Program-made: the position numbers and the translations under genes | The notes under the pieces: model-generated | Told to the model about the DNA's origin: nothing | What the model saw: the letters and a program-made list of their open reading frames with translations, nothing else | Database searches by the model: none | In this document: one piece after another, positions 10,049 to 20,542 of the stretch | Layout of the letters: every line of letters starts with the position of its first letter | Position numbering within the stretch: the first letter of the stretch is position 1 | DNA from: Burkholderiales bacterium | Lineage (GTDB): Bacteria; Pseudomonadota; Gammaproteobacteria; Burkholderiales; Burkholderiaceae_C | Reading direction: 5' to 3' | Length of the DNA stretch: 64,000 nucleotides | Assembly: GCA_021414305.1 (NCBI GenBank) | Contig: JAIOOS010000027.1 | Location: 124,001-188,000 of the forward strand

Positions 10049-10501
10049 TCAGGGCACGAGCAGGCCGCGAATCGAAATGAGCTCCTGACGCACCTGCGCC
10101 GCGGAGAGCGTGAAGAGCGGCAGGTCCGACGCCGCGGCCTCGCCTTCTTCGCCGGCCGGCAACTCGATCTCGGTCGCGATGCCGGTGGCGATGGGCTCGC
10201 TGCCGCGGGCGGCATGCGCTTCGGCCGCGGCGGCGGCCCGGTGCGCGCCGGCGTCGGCGAGTCGGTTGCGGGCGCCGCTGATCGTGAATCCCTGCTCGTA
10301 GAGAAGCTCGCGGATGCGCCGGATCAGCAACACCTCGTGGTGCTGGTAGTAGCGGCGATTGCCGCGCCGCTTCATCGGTTTGAGCTGGGTGAACTCCTGC
10401 TCCCAATAGCGCAGCACGTACGGCTTGACGCCGCAAAGCTCGCTCACTTCGCCGATCGTGAAGTAGCGCTTGGCAGGGATCGGCGGGAGGGATTTCTCCA
10501 T
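10049..10501 (-). CDS. MerR family transcriptional regulator
   Basis: YFTIGEVSELCGVKPYVLRYWEQEFTQLKPMKRRGNRRYYQHHEV wHTH; usual position next to ihfA and tRNA-Pro. Confidence 0.85.
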   Translation of the reverse strand: MEKSLPPIPAKRYFTIGEVSELCGVKPYVLRYWEQEFTQLKPMKRRGNRRYYQHHEVLLIRRIRELLYEQGFTISGARNRLADAGAHRAAAAAEAHAARGSEPIATGIATEIELPAGEEGEAAASDLPLFTLSAAQVRQELISIRGLLVP

Positions 10502-10534
10502 GAAATCAACAAGATCAGGAGATAAACCTCGACT

Positions 10535-10900
10535 TTACTCGAACTCATCCGCCGGTGGCGTGTCGCCTTGCACGACTCCCTTCAGTTTGTGACTTGCGTG
10601 AAATGTCACGACGTGGCGGGCCTTGATCGGGATCGCCTCGCCGGTTCGCGGATTGCGTCCGGGCCGGGGCGCCTTGCGCCGGATGTTGAAGTTGCCGAAG
10701 CCCGACATCTTGACGTCGTCGCCTTCGAGCAGGGTCTTGTGGATCAGGTCGAAGAAGGCCTCGACCATGTCCTTCGACTCGCGCTTGTTCAGGCCCAGGC
10801 GCTCGAACAGAAGCTCCGCGAGCTCGGCCTTGGTGAGCGTGGGCGTCACCAGGGTCGGCTGCAGGCTGCGGGGCGCGGGCGGGTCGGAACGGGTGGCCAT
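10535..10900 (-). CDS. ihfA: Integration host factor subunit alpha
   Basis: 121 aa from ATG at 10900: [33 protein letters not shown]...[37 protein letters not shown]. Confidence 0.95.
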   Translation of the reverse strand: MATRSDPPAPRSLQPTLVTPTLTKAELAELLFERLGLNKRESKDMVEAFFDLIHKTLLEGDDVKMSGFGNFNIRRKAPRPGRNPRTGEAIPIKARHVVTFHASHKLKGVVQGDTPPADEFE

Positions 10901-10914
10901 GAGGGGGGTACTGG

Positions 10915-13350
10915 TCACTGCGCCCGCAGGCGAACGCCGAGGCGCGACGCGAGCGAGGCGAGCACGCCGGCAACGACGCTCTCGATCCGCTCGTCGGTCA
11001 GCGTCTGCGCGTCGTCGCGCAGCTCGAGGCGAAGCGCCAGGCTGCGCTCGTCGTCGGCGATGCCCGGTACCGGGGTCTTGGGCTCGTAGATGTCGAACAG
11101 CGTCGAGGCGCGCACGACGCCGGCGGCGCCGGCCTCCACCGCGGCCATCAGCGCCTGGTGGGTGACGCTCTTCTTCGCCACGACGGCGAGGTCGCGCAGC
11201 GCCGGCTGCTGCTTCGGCAGCGGCACGAAGGTCGGGACCGCGCGGCCCATCAGCGCCTCGGCCTCGAGCTCGAACACAACGGCGTTGCCGGGCAGTTCGT
11301 AGGCCTGGCGCCAGCGCGGGTGCAGCTCGCCGACGAAGCCGACCCGCCGGCCCTCGACCTCGATCGCAGCGCTGCGCCCGGGATGCAGCGCCGGATGCGA
11401 TGCCGGAACAAAAGCCGGCCGCAGCGGCGCGAACAAGGCCTCGAGGTCGCCCTTGACGTCGAAGAAGTCGACGGTGCGCTCCGGCTCGCCCCACTGCAGC
11501 GGCGTCGCGGCGCCGAAGGCGAGACCGCCGACCCTGAGGGGCTGGCGCACGCCGGCGACCGACGCGCCGCCGGCCACGGCCGTGGCGTCGCGCAGGTAGA
11601 CCTTGCCGAGCTCGAACAGGCGCAGGCGCGTCGCCTTGCGCGCCAGGTTGACCTTCAACGCATCGACCAGGCTGCCGATCAGCGTCGAGCGCATCACCGA
11701 CAGGTTCTGGGCGATAGGGTTGATCACGCGCACGAGCGCGCCATGGGCGGAGAAGTCGCGCTCCCAGCGCTCGTCGACGAAGCTGAAACCGATGGTCTCC
11801 TGCCAGCCGAGGTCGGCGAGGGCCTGGCGCAGCCGAGCCGGCGGTCGCCGCGACTCGCTGGGCAGATGCGCGACCAGCGTGCCGCGTGGCGCCGCGGCAT
11901 CGAGGCGCTCGTAGCCGATGAGCCGGATCACTTCCTCGATCAGGTCTTCCTCGATCACGAGGTCGAAGCGCCAGCTCGGCGGCACGACCTCGATCCGGCC
12001 CGGCGAGCTGGTCCAGGCGAAGCCGAGACGGTTCATCGCCGACTCGCAGTCGGCCTGGGTCACGGGCATGCCGATCACCTTGGCGGCGCGGGCGACGCGC
12101 AAGGTCAGCGGCGACAGGGTCGGCAGCCTGACCACGTGGTCGTCGACCGGCCCGCAGCGGGTTTCGCTGCCGCCGCAGATCTCGACGATCAGCGCCGTGA
12201 TCCGCTCGATGTGCTCGACCGTCGACGCCGGGTCGACGCCGCGCTCGAAGCGGTGTCCGGCGTCGGTCGAGAACTTGTAGCGGCGCGAGCGCCCGGCGAC
12301 CGACTCGGGCCACCAGAACGCGGCCTCGACGTAGACGTTCCTCGTCGCATCCGACACCGCGGTGCGGGCGCCGCCCATGATGCCGGCGAGCGATTCGACA
12401 TGGCTGTCGTCGGCGATGACGCCGACCTTCCCGTCCAGCTCGACCGTCGCTCCATTGAGCAGCTCGAGGGTCTCGCCCGGACGGGCCCAGCGAACCGTGA
12501 GGCCGCCGTCGATGGTGTCGAGGTCGAAGATGTGCGAGGGCCGGCCGAGCTCGAACATCACGTAGTTCGAGATGTCGACCAGCGGCGCGACCGTGCGCTG
12601 CCCGCAGCGCGCGAGCCGCTCGGCCATCCACGCGGGAGTCTTCGCCTTCGTGTCGACGCCGCGAACGATGCGCCCGGAAAACCGCCCGCACAGGTCGGGC
12701 GCCTCGACCGCGACCCGCAGCGCCGAGTCGTCGCCCACCGGCACGGGAGCGATGCGTGGCGCCTTCAGCGGCGCCCCGGTCAGGGCTGCGACCTCGCGCG
12801 CGACGCCGAAAACGCTCAGGCAGTGGCCGAGGTTGGGCGTGAGCTTCAGCGTGAAGATCGTGTCGTCGAGCCGGAGGTACTGGCGCAGGTCGATCCCGAC
12901 CGGCGCGGCATCGTCGAGGATCAGCAGGCCGCCGTGGTCCTCGGAGAGCTTGAGCTCGCGCGCCGAGCAGAGCATGCCTCGGCTTTCGACGCCGCGGATC
13001 GTGCCGACCTCGATGCGAAACGACTTGGCGCCCTCGCCTTCACCCGCCGGCGGCAGCTCGGCGCCGACGCGCGCGAGCGGCACCTTGATGCCGGCGCGCA
13101 CGTTCGGCGCGCCGCAGACGATCTCGAGCCGTTCGCCGCCGCCGGCATTCACCTGACAGACGCGCAGCTTGTCGGCGTTCGGATGCCTGGCGACCTCGAG
13201 CACCTCGGCGACGACGACGCCGTGGAACGGCGGCGCCGCCGGCCGCAGGTTCTCGACCTCTAGCCCGCCCATGGTCAGCCGCTCGGCCAGCTCGGCGGTC
13301 GAGAGCGGCGGATCGCAGAACTCGCGCAGCCAGGATTCGGGGAACTGCAT
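10915..13350 (-). CDS. pheT: Phenylalanyl-tRNA synthetase beta subunit
   Basis: 811 aa, [33 protein letters not shown]; tRNA-binding, B5 and FDX-ACB regions; synteny. Confidence 0.95.
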   Translation of the reverse strand: MQFPESWLREFCDPPLSTAELAERLTMGGLEVENLRPAAPPFHGVVVAEVLEVARHPNADKLRVCQVNAGGGERLEIVCGAPNVRAGIKVPLARVGAELPPAGEGEGAKSFRIEVGTIRGVESRGMLCSARELKLSEDHGGLLILDDAAPVGIDLRQYLRLDDTIFTLKLTPNLGHCLSVFGVAREVAALTGAPLKAPRIAPVPVGDDSALRVAVEAPDLCGRFSGRIVRGVDTKAKTPAWMAERLARCGQRTVAPLVDISNYVMFELGRPSHIFDLDTIDGGLTVRWARPGETLELLNGATVELDGKVGVIADDSHVESLAGIMGGARTAVSDATRNVYVEAAFWWPESVAGRSRRYKFSTDAGHRFERGVDPASTVEHIERITALIVEICGGSETRCGPVDDHVVRLPTLSPLTLRVARAAKVIGMPVTQADCESAMNRLGFAWTSSPGRIEVVPPSWRFDLVIEEDLIEEVIRLIGYERLDAAAPRGTLVAHLPSESRRPPARLRQALADLGWQETIGFSFVDERWERDFSAHGALVRVINPIAQNLSVMRSTLIGSLVDALKVNLARKATRLRLFELGKVYLRDATAVAGGASVAGVRQPLRVGGLAFGAATPLQWGEPERTVDFFDVKGDLEALFAPLRPAFVPASHPALHPGRSAAIEVEGRRVGFVGELHPRWRQAYELPGNAVVFELEAEALMGRAVPTFVPLPKQQPALRDLAVVAKKSVTHQALMAAVEAGAAGVVRASTLFDIYEPKTPVPGIADDERSLALRLELRDDAQTLTDERIESVVAGVLASLASRLGVRLRAQ

Positions 13351-13357
13351 GTCGGGC

Positions 13358-14404
13358 TCAGGCTGCGAACTGGCGCAGGAAGCGCAGGTCGCCGTCGAAG
13401 AAGAGGCGCAGGTCGTCGATGCCGTAGCGCAGCATCGCCAACCGGTCGATGCCCGAGCCGAAGGCGAAGCCGATCACGCGCTCCGGATCGAAGCCCATGT
13501 TGCGCACCACCTGCGGATGCACCTGGCCCGAGCCCGAGACTTCCAGCCAGCGGCCGGCGAGCGGCCCAGTCTCGAACATCAGGTCGATCTCGGCGCTCGG
13601 CTCGGTGAACGGGAAGTAGCTCGGCCGGAAACGCAGCTTGAGCTGGTCGGTCTCGAAGAAGGCGCGCATGAAGTCGAGGTACACCGCCTTCAGGTCGCGA
13701 AAGCTCACGCTCTCGCCGAGCCAGAGCCCTTCGACCTGGTGGAACATGGGCGAGTGCGTCGCGTCGCTGTCGACGCGGTAGGTGCGTCCGGGGGCGATCA
13801 CGCGCACGTCGGGCATAACCGCGGCGCCGGCGTGGCGACGCGCATGCGCCTGCGCATGGCGGATCTGCATCGGCGAGGTGTGCGGGCGCAGGTTCAGCCA
13901 GTTCCCGTCGTCGTCTTTCAGGTCGACGTAGAACGTGTCCTGCATCGACCGCGCCGGATGATTTTCCGGGTTGTTGAGGGCGGTGAAGCTGTACCAGTCG
14001 GTCTCGATCTCCGGGCCGTCGGCGATCTCGAAGCCCATCGAGGCGAAGATCGCCTCGATGCGCTCGAGCGCCTGGCTGATGGGATGGATGCCGCCCGTGC
14101 CGCGGCTGCGCCCCGGCAGGGTGACGTCGAGCGACTGCGCGGCGAGCTGCGCTTCGAGTTGAAGGCTGGCGAGCTCGGCGCGGCGCTCGGAGAGCGCCGC
14201 CTCGATCGCCTGCTTTGCCGCGTTGATCTGGGCGCCGCGCGCCTTCTTCTCTTCGGCGGAAAGCGTACCGAGCGCCTTGAGCTGCTCGGTGACCCTGCCC
14301 TGCTTGCCGAGGTAGCGCGCCTTGGCGTCCTCGAGCTCGGCGCTCGCCGACGCGCGGGCGAAGTCCGCCCGCGCGCTTTCGACTACGGCAGCGAGGTCGC
14401 TCAT
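13358..14404 (-). CDS. pheS: Phenylalanyl-tRNA synthetase alpha subunit
   Basis: Start [15 protein letters not shown]; class II motifs ([49 protein letters not shown]). Confidence 0.95.
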   Translation of the reverse strand: MSDLAAVVESARADFARASASAELEDAKARYLGKQGRVTEQLKALGTLSAEEKKARGAQINAAKQAIEAALSERRAELASLQLEAQLAAQSLDVTLPGRSRGTGGIHPISQALERIEAIFASMGFEIADGPEIETDWYSFTALNNPENHPARSMQDTFYVDLKDDDGNWLNLRPHTSPMQIRHAQAHARRHAGAAVMPDVRVIAPGRTYRVDSDATHSPMFHQVEGLWLGESVSFRDLKAVYLDFMRAFFETDQLKLRFRPSYFPFTEPSAEIDLMFETGPLAGRWLEVSGSGQVHPQVVRNMGFDPERVIGFAFGSGIDRLAMLRYGIDDLRLFFDGDLRFLRQFAA

Positions 14405-14420
14405 CGACGCCCTCGCAGGT

Positions 14421-14777
14421 TCACGACAGGTGCGGGCGAACCTTCTCGACGATGCTGCCGAACGCGGCAGGATCGTTGACGGCCATGTCGGCCAGCACCT
14501 TGCGGTCGATGCCGACACCCGCCTTCTTCAGGCCGGCCATGAACTTGCTGTACGTGACACCGAGGCCGCGGGTGGCGGCGTTGATGCGCGCGATCCAGAG
14601 CTGGCGGAACACGCGCTTCTTGGTGCGGCGGTCGCGATAGGCATATTGCCCAGCGCGCATGACCGCCTCTTTGGCGATGCGGAAAACGTTCTTGCGGCGG
14701 CCGCGAAAGCCCTTGGCGAGAACGAGGATCTTCTTGTGGCGTGCACGTGCGGTGACGCCGCGTTTGACGCGAGGCAT
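14421..14777 (-). CDS. rplT: 50S ribosomal protein L20
   Basis: [51 protein letters not shown]. Confidence 0.97.
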   Translation of the reverse strand: MPRVKRGVTARARHKKILVLAKGFRGRRKNVFRIAKEAVMRAGQYAYRDRRTKKRVFRQLWIARINAATRGLGVTYSKFMAGLKKAGVGIDRKVLADMAVNDPAAFGSIVEKVRPHLS

Positions 14778-14818
14778 GGAATAACTCCTTCAGAAGTGGT
14801 GTGAGTGCGACGAACCGA

Positions 14819-15022
14819 TCAGAGGCCGGCGAACGGCAGCATCTGCGCCATGTGACCCATGTTCGTGTCGTGCACGCCGGCCGAGCCGCGCAGGTGGCGC
14901 TTGGTCTTGGTCGACTTCTTCGTCAGGATGTGGCGCTTGAACGCCTGGCCGCGCTTGACGGTGCCGCCCGGGCGCACCCGGAACCGCTTCGCAGCGCTCT
15001 TCTTGGTCTTCATCTTCGGCAT
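14819..15022 (-). CDS. rpmI: 50S ribosomal protein L35
   Basis: [46 protein letters not shown]. Confidence 0.97.
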   Translation of the reverse strand: MPKMKTKKSAAKRFRVRPGGTVKRGQAFKRHILTKKSTKTKRHLRGSAGVHDTNMGHMAQMLPFAGL

Positions 15023-15143
15023 GACTTCTCTTCCTTCTTCGTTTGCTCCTGCAGGCGCCGCCGGGGTCCCCGTCGTCTTGCAAGCCTGCAGTCGCTTCTG
15101 CTCGACCGGGCAGCGAGGCCCGATCGGTTTGCTCTGTTCTCTT

Positions 15144-15692
15144 CTACTTCCGCTTCGGCGCCAGCACCATGATCATCTGCCGGCCTTCAAGCTTGGGCAT
15201 GTGCTCGACCACCGAGACATCCGCCAGCTCGTCGCGAATGCGCTCGAGAAGGCGCATGCCGATGTCCTGGTGGGTGATCTCGCGGCCGCGGTAGCGCAGC
15301 GTGACCTTGCCCTTGTCGCCGTCTTCCTCGATGAAGCGGCGCAGATTCCTCATCTTGATCGCGTAGTCGCCCTCGTCGGTGCCCGGGCGGAACTTCACTT
15401 CCTTGACTTCGATGACCTTCTGCTTCGCCTTCGCCTCGGCCGCGCGCTTCTGCTCCTGGTACTTGAACTTGCCATAGTCCATCAGCCGGCACACCGGCGG
15501 ATCGGCCTGGGCGACGATCTCGACGAGATCCACGTCCTGCTCGCCGGCCAGCCGCAGGGCCTCGGCGATGGGGACGATGCCCAGCGGTTCGTTTTCAGGT
15601 CCGTTGAGACGGACTTCAGGAGCGAGGATTTCCCGGTTGAGCCTGTGCTTGCGCTCGGCGTTCGGGGTGCGTCGGTCTAGAAAAGTAGCGAT
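15144..15692 (-). CDS. infC: Translation initiation factor IF-3 with an ATC start codon
   Basis: Reading from ATC at 15692: (I/M)[82 protein letters not shown]...; AAAGG upstream; first in-frame ATG is ~53 codons inside the N-domain. Confidence 0.92.
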   Translation of the reverse strand: MATFLDRRTPNAERKHRLNREILAPEVRLNGPENEPLGIVPIAEALRLAGEQDVDLVEIVAQADPPVCRLMDYGKFKYQEQKRAAEAKAKQKVIEVKEVKFRPGTDEGDYAIKMRNLRRFIEEDGDKGKVTLRYRGREITHQDIGMRLLERIRDELADVSVVEHMPKLEGRQMIMVLAPKRK

Positions 15693-15784
15693 GTCAAAGG
15701 CCTTTCACTGAACCTCAAGGCACAGAGGCTCAAAACAACAAAAGCGCGCCTCGCGGCCGGAAGATGCACCTTCCGGCCGGGCCC

Positions 15785-17704
15785 TCACAGTTTCTGGGCG
15801 ATGTCGGCGGCGATCTTCCTGGCGAAGTCGTCGACGGACATCACTCCGAGGTCGTGGTTGCCCCGGGCGCGCACGGCAACGGTCCCGTTTGCCTTTTCCT
15901 TGTCGCCCACGACGAGGATGTACGGGACCTTTTGCAACGAATGCTCGCGTATTTTATACGTGATTTTCTCGTTCCGCAAATCCGAGGCCACTCTAAGTCC
16001 TTGTTTTTGCAGAGATTTGGCCACTTCCCGGGCGTAGTCGGCGGAACTTTCCGAGATATTGAGGACGCTTGCCTGCACCGGCGCCAGCCAGGCAGGCAGC
16101 GCGCCGGCATGGTGTTCCAGCAGGATGCCGATGAAACGCTCGAAGCTGCCGACGATCGCCCGGTGCAGCATCACCGGGAAGGCGCGGCCGCTGGTGTCGG
16201 TCACGTAGTCGCCGCCGAGGCGTTCGGCGGTGTTGTAGTCGACCTGCATCGTGCCGAGCTGCCATTGCCGGCCGAGCGCGTCTTTCAGCGTGTATTCGAT
16301 CTTCGGGCCGTAGAAGGCGCCGTCGCCGGGGGCGACGACGAATTCGCAGCCGGAGCGGCGCAGCGCTTCCATCAGGGCGTATTCCGCCTTGTCCCAGAAG
16401 TCGTCGCTGCCGACCCGGTTTTCCGGCCGCGTCGCCACCTTGTAGATGATGTCGGTGAAGCCGAAGTCCTTGTAGACCGCCTTCAGCTCCTCGGTGTAGG
16501 CGACGCATTCGTCGAGGATCTGGTTCTCGGTGCAGAAGACGTGGCCGTCGTCCTGCGTGAAGCCGCGCACGCGCATGATCCCGTGCATCGAGCCGCTCGG
16601 CTCGTTGCGGTGGCACTGGCCGAACTCGCCGTAGCGGATCGGCAGGTCGCGGTAGCTGCGCAGCTGCGACTTGAAGATCAGCACATGGCCAGGGCAGTTC
16701 ATCGGCTTCAGCGCGTATTCGTGCTTCTCCGACTCCGTGGTGAACATGTTCTCCCGGTAGTTCTGCCAGTGCCCCGTCTTCTCCCACAGGCTCTTGTCGA
16801 GGAGCTGCGGGCCTTTCACCTCCTGGTAGCCGGTGTCGCGGTAGACCTGGCGCATGTACTGCTCGATCACCTGCCAGACCGCCCAGCCCTTGGGATGCCA
16901 GAACACGACGCCCGGCGCGACCTCGTCGATGTGGAACAGGTCGAGCTCGCGGCCGAGCTTGCGGTGGTCGCGCTTTTCCGCCTCTTCGAGCATGTGCAGG
17001 TGCTGCTGCAGCTCGTCCTTGGTCGCCCAGGCCGTGCCGTAGATGCGCTGCAGCATCTCGTTGCGGTGGTCGCCGCGCCAATACGCGCCGGCCACCTTCA
17101 TCAGCTTGAAGTGACGCAGCTTGCCCGTGCTCGGCACGTGGGGACCGCGGCAGAGGTCCTCGAATTGGCCTTCGCGGTAGAGCGAGACGTCCTCGTTCGA
17201 CGGGATGCTCGCGATGATCTCGGCCTTGTAGGCTTCCCCCATGGCGTTGAAATGCGCCACCGCCTCGTCGCGCGGCAGCACGCGCCGCGTCACCGGCTCG
17301 TCCTTCTTCGCCAGCTCCGCCATCTTCGCCTCGATCGCCGCCAGGTCCTCGGGCGTGAACGGCCGCTTGTACGAGAAGTCGTAGAAGAAGCCGTTCTCGA
17401 TCACCGGGCCGATCGTCACCTGCGCTTCGGGAAACAGCTCCTTGACCGCGTACGCCAGCAAGTGCGCTGTCGAGTGGCGGATCACCTCGAGGCCGTCGGC
17501 GTCCTTGTCGGTGACGATCGCCAGCCGCTCGTCCTGGTCGATCACGAAGCTCGTGTCGACGACGCGGCTCTCGGCGCCGCGGCCGACGCGGCCGGCGAGC
17601 GCCGCCTTGGCCAGGCCGGCACCGATCGATGCGGCGACCTCGGCCACCGTGACCGGACCGGGAAACTCGCGCCGCGAGCCGTCGGGAAGTTCGATCGAAA
17701 CCAT
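15785..17704 (-). CDS. thrS: Threonyl-tRNA synthetase
   Basis: [27 protein letters not shown] domain; class II core, RMNCPGHV-type motif [14 protein letters not shown]. Confidence 0.97.
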   Translation of the reverse strand: MVSIELPDGSRREFPGPVTVAEVAASIGAGLAKAALAGRVGRGAESRVVDTSFVIDQDERLAIVTDKDADGLEVIRHSTAHLLAYAVKELFPEAQVTIGPVIENGFFYDFSYKRPFTPEDLAAIEAKMAELAKKDEPVTRRVLPRDEAVAHFNAMGEAYKAEIIASIPSNEDVSLYREGQFEDLCRGPHVPSTGKLRHFKLMKVAGAYWRGDHRNEMLQRIYGTAWATKDELQQHLHMLEEAEKRDHRKLGRELDLFHIDEVAPGVVFWHPKGWAVWQVIEQYMRQVYRDTGYQEVKGPQLLDKSLWEKTGHWQNYRENMFTTESEKHEYALKPMNCPGHVLIFKSQLRSYRDLPIRYGEFGQCHRNEPSGSMHGIMRVRGFTQDDGHVFCTENQILDECVAYTEELKAVYKDFGFTDIIYKVATRPENRVGSDDFWDKAEYALMEALRRSGCEFVVAPGDGAFYGPKIEYTLKDALGRQWQLGTMQVDYNTAERLGGDYVTDTSGRAFPVMLHRAIVGSFERFIGILLEHHAGALPAWLAPVQASVLNISESSADYAREVAKSLQKQGLRVASDLRNEKITYKIREHSLQKVPYILVVGDKEKANGTVAVRARGNHDLGVMSVDDFARKIAADIAQKL

Positions 17705-17716
17705 GATGGGTCTTTC

Positions 17717-17747
17717 AGAAAACAAAAAGCGCGGCCGGGGCCGCGCT
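17717..17747 (-). terminator. Rho-independent terminator hairpin in the thrS leader (candidate attenuator)
   Basis: Minus strand AGCGCGGCC-CC-GGCCGCGCT (perfect arms) followed directly by TTTTTGTTTTC; T-tract ends ~13 nt before thrS ATG. Confidence 0.75.
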
Positions 17748-17795
17748 GCATTGGACGAGAGGAAGAATGAATGCGATGTCGGGACGCGCGGCGGC

Positions 17796-17870
17796 CTACA
17801 CCCAGCGGAGGGCGCGGGTAGTTCGCGGTGTCATAACCGACATGCCTTTCTCGCTCTTGAAGTGGTCCAT
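17796..17870 (-). CDS. Candidate thrS leader peptide ([24 protein letters not shown]; possible internal starts at MSV or MTP)
   Basis: Short ORF with Thr codons ACA, ACT, ACC clustered over 5 codons, TAG stop, upstream of terminator and thrS. Confidence 0.5.
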   Translation of the reverse strand: MDHFKSEKGMSVMTPRTTRALRWV

Positions 17871-17892
17871 GGGTCGATTGTAAGTCAGGCTC

Positions 17893-19086
17893 CTAGAACG
17901 GAAGGATCTTGAAGTTCGCGACCCGCTCCACGAACCAGAGCCCGGCGATCGCCATCGCCAGGAACGAGCCACCGCAGATCACGACCGGGCGATAGCGTTG
18001 CCAGTGGCGCAGGCCGAACAGCACCGCGGTCGCGGCGACGACGATCATCAGCTGCCCCGCCTCCAGGCCGAGGTTGAACTGGAGCAGAGCCCAGGCGAAG
18101 TCGGCCGTCGGCAGGTTGAGCTCGGCGAGCACGCTGGCGAAGCCGAAACCATGGATCAGGCCGAAGAAGAAGGTCACGACCACGCGGCGCACGGGAAAGA
18201 CCGGCCAGACGTTGTCGATCGCCGCCAGCACGATGGTCACCGCGATCGCCGGCTCGATGAACCACGACGGAAGCGACACCAGCTTGAGCGCGGCGAGCGC
18301 CAGGGTGATCGAGTGGGCGACGGTGAAGGCGGTGACGATGCCCACCACCGGCAGGATCGCCTGCGAGAGCCGCTCGACCGGCTGCCAGCGTCCGCCCTCG
18401 CCCCGGCGCATCACCGCCGGCAGCAGCAGGCAGAGCAGGAACAGCACGTGGTCGTAGCCGCCGAGGATGTGGCGAATGCCTTCCTGGAGGAACTGCCAGC
18501 GCCACGGCGCCTCGCCCGCTTTGCCGGAGGCGTCCGCGCTCGCGCCGCTGGCGGCGGTCGCTGCCGCGGTGCCCGCGGTCGCCGAGCGCGACGGGTCGAG
18601 CACCGAGAGCGCGACCGGCTCCCCCGGCCGCTCCACCTTGGCGATGCCGCGATGCGTCGGGTCGACCTCGGCGAAGAGCGCATAGCGAATCACCGGCGGC
18701 GCCGGGAGCGTGCAGCTCGACGACAGGTGCAGCACCGCGTACGCGCCATCGTTGCGCCGCTCGAGCGCCCGCTCGCCGGGCCGCAGCTCGCAGCCCTCGA
18801 TCGCCAGGCGCGCCGTCGCGTAGGCCTCGATCCGCGGCCACGCCGCCTTGATCTCGCCCCAGGTCAGCTTGCCGTCGCCGTCGGCATCGAGATCGAGGGC
18901 AATGTCGAGGTCGCGCAGGGCGATGTCCCAGCGCAGCGCGAGCGCGCCGGGCTTCGCCTCGATCTGCAGGTACGAGTCGCTCGACTTGTGCGCCTGCGCG
19001 CCGCCCGCGAGAAGCACGAGCGCGAACGCCAGGCCGGCGCGTCGCGCCGCCCTCCCCGCCCGCGCGAGCCGCTCAGAGCAGCGCAT
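17893..19086 (-). CDS. HupE/UreJ family membrane protein with N-terminal periplasmic region and EF-hand loop
   Basis: Signal peptide; DADGDGKLTWGE; C-terminal GYDHVLFLLCLLLP, FTVAHSITLALA, FFFGLIHGFGFA. Confidence 0.8.
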   Translation of the reverse strand: MRCSERLARAGRAARRAGLAFALVLLAGGAQAHKSSDSYLQIEAKPGALALRWDIALRDLDIALDLDADGDGKLTWGEIKAAWPRIEAYATARLAIEGCELRPGERALERRNDGAYAVLHLSSSCTLPAPPVIRYALFAEVDPTHRGIAKVERPGEPVALSVLDPSRSATAGTAAATAASGASADASGKAGEAPWRWQFLQEGIRHILGGYDHVLFLLCLLLPAVMRRGEGGRWQPVERLSQAILPVVGIVTAFTVAHSITLALAALKLVSLPSWFIEPAIAVTIVLAAIDNVWPVFPVRRVVVTFFFGLIHGFGFASVLAELNLPTADFAWALLQFNLGLEAGQLMIVVAATAVLFGLRHWQRYRPVVICGGSFLAMAIAGLWFVERVANFKILPF

Positions 19087-20239
19087 CGATCCGCCGGTCG
19101 TGCAGGCCGAGCGAGGCCTTCAGCCGCTTCGCTTCGGCGAGGGCCGCGGCGTCGCCACTCGCCCGGGCCGACTCGGCGAGCAGCAGCACGTCGAGCGGCT
19201 CGCGCTGCTGCTCGACGTTGCCGCGGGCCAGCGACAGCGCTCGCCCGGGCGCGGCCTCGACATACAAGGCGAACATCGCCTGCTCGCGGCCATGGAACTT
19301 CTTCGCCTCCGGGCGCTGGTTGGCGAGCGCGATGCGCTCGCGCATCTCGGCCACGTCGGCCGGCGCCGCCGCGGTCTTGGCCCGCGTGCCGGCGATCGCG
19401 AGGCGCAGCACGACCGCGTCGGTGCGCGGCTCGCCCTTCAGGGTCGCCAGGGCTTCGGCCGGCCGGCCCTGGGCGATCAGGAAGTCGGCGTAGGCGATCG
19501 CCGCATAGGTGTCGGGGCCGAGCGCGAGCACGCGCCGGTAGGCGGCGTCGGCGGCGGCGCCGCGGCCCTCGCGCTGCTCGAGCTCGGCGAGCGAGGTCAG
19601 GAGCCAGCCTTGGGTCGCTGGAGGCAAGCTCCTCTCGGCGAGCAGGCCTTCGAAGCTCTTGCGCGCCTTCGCGACGTCGCCGCGCAGGGCGGCGTTCTCG
19701 GCGAGGCAAGCGTCTGCATGCAAGGCGGCTCCCGAGGCGGCGACACGCCGGCACGACTCGTCCGATTCGGCGTAGCGACCCTGCACGCGAAGCACGGTCG
19801 CGAGCGTCAGCCAGGCCTGCGCCTGTCGATCCGCACCGGGGCGCGCGAGCAACTGGCGCAGGGTCGCCACCGCCGCGTTGAACTCGTGCAGGTACTGCTG
19901 CAGGGTCGCGCGCATCAGCAGCACCTCGTCCGGCGCGGTCGCCGCATCGGGCCAGGGACGCAACGCGGCGAGGGCGAGCCCGGCGAAGCGGGGATCGCCA
20001 GCCTCTCGCGCGCGGTCGAGCTCGCGGCTGGCGACGCGGACCGCGAGCGCGGCGTCGTCGGGCCGGGCGGCGAGCTCCTTGCGCAGGCGCTTGTCGTCCG
20101 CGCGGTTGCCCGCGGCAGCGGGCAGGACCTCGATCACCTCGTCGTCCCGCGTGGGAACGATGGGCTCGGCGCGAACGCCGGCCGCAAAAAGCAGAAGACC
20201 GGCCGCCAGGGCGCCGGTCGCAAGTGAGTTCATCCGCAT
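19073..20239 (-). CDS. Secreted TPR-repeat protein
   Basis: MRMNSLATGALAAGLLLFAAGVRAEP signal peptide; TPR-like helices (LAELEQREGRGAAADAAYRRVLALGPDTY); 14-nt overlap with the HupE gene. Confidence 0.75.
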   Translation of the reverse strand: MRMNSLATGALAAGLLLFAAGVRAEPIVPTRDDEVIEVLPAAAGNRADDKRLRKELAARPDDAALAVRVASRELDRAREAGDPRFAGLALAALRPWPDAATAPDEVLLMRATLQQYLHEFNAAVATLRQLLARPGADRQAQAWLTLATVLRVQGRYAESDESCRRVAASGAALHADACLAENAALRGDVAKARKSFEGLLAERSLPPATQGWLLTSLAELEQREGRGAAADAAYRRVLALGPDTYAAIAYADFLIAQGRPAEALATLKGEPRTDAVVLRLAIAGTRAKTAAAPADVAEMRERIALANQRPEAKKFHGREQAMFALYVEAAPGRALSLARGNVEQQREPLDVLLLAESARASGDAAALAEAKRLKASLGLHDRRIDALL

Positions 20240-20283
20240 CGCGGTCCGATCGTAAGGGAGGCGCGAACGCCTCCCTTCGATCT

Positions 20284-20529
20284 TCAATCCACCTTCTGCG
20301 GTTCGCTGGTCTCGTCGGTCGGGCCGGTGACCGCGGCCGTGTCCACCGGCTCGAGCATGTCGGCCGAGGAAGCGACCAGCTTCTTCAGGTAGTCGATGAA
20401 GCCGTCGATCGATGCGCTGGCGCTCGCCGGCACCTCGCTCGTCGCCGGCGGCGCGTTGTGATCGTTGCCGCCGCAAGCGGCGACGAGCGCGGCCCCGAAC
20501 AGCGCCGCCACGATTGCTTTGGTTCGCAT
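20284..20529 (-). CDS. Small predicted lipoprotein
   Basis: 81 aa, lipobox LVAAC-GG: MRTKAIVAALFGAALVAACGGNDHNAPPATSEVP... Confidence 0.65.
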   Translation of the reverse strand: MRTKAIVAALFGAALVAACGGNDHNAPPATSEVPASASASIDGFIDYLKKLVASSADMLEPVDTAAVTGPTDETSEPQKVD

Positions 20530-20542
20530 GGCAGGGCTCCTT

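Noticed and set aside
11158-13263. 701-aa ORF antisense to pheT
   Set aside because: Shadow ORF with composition typical of reverse-frame GC-rich coding DNA.
15764-17770. 668-aa ORF antisense to thrS
   Set aside because: Shadow ORF; minus strand encodes clear threonyl-tRNA synthetase.
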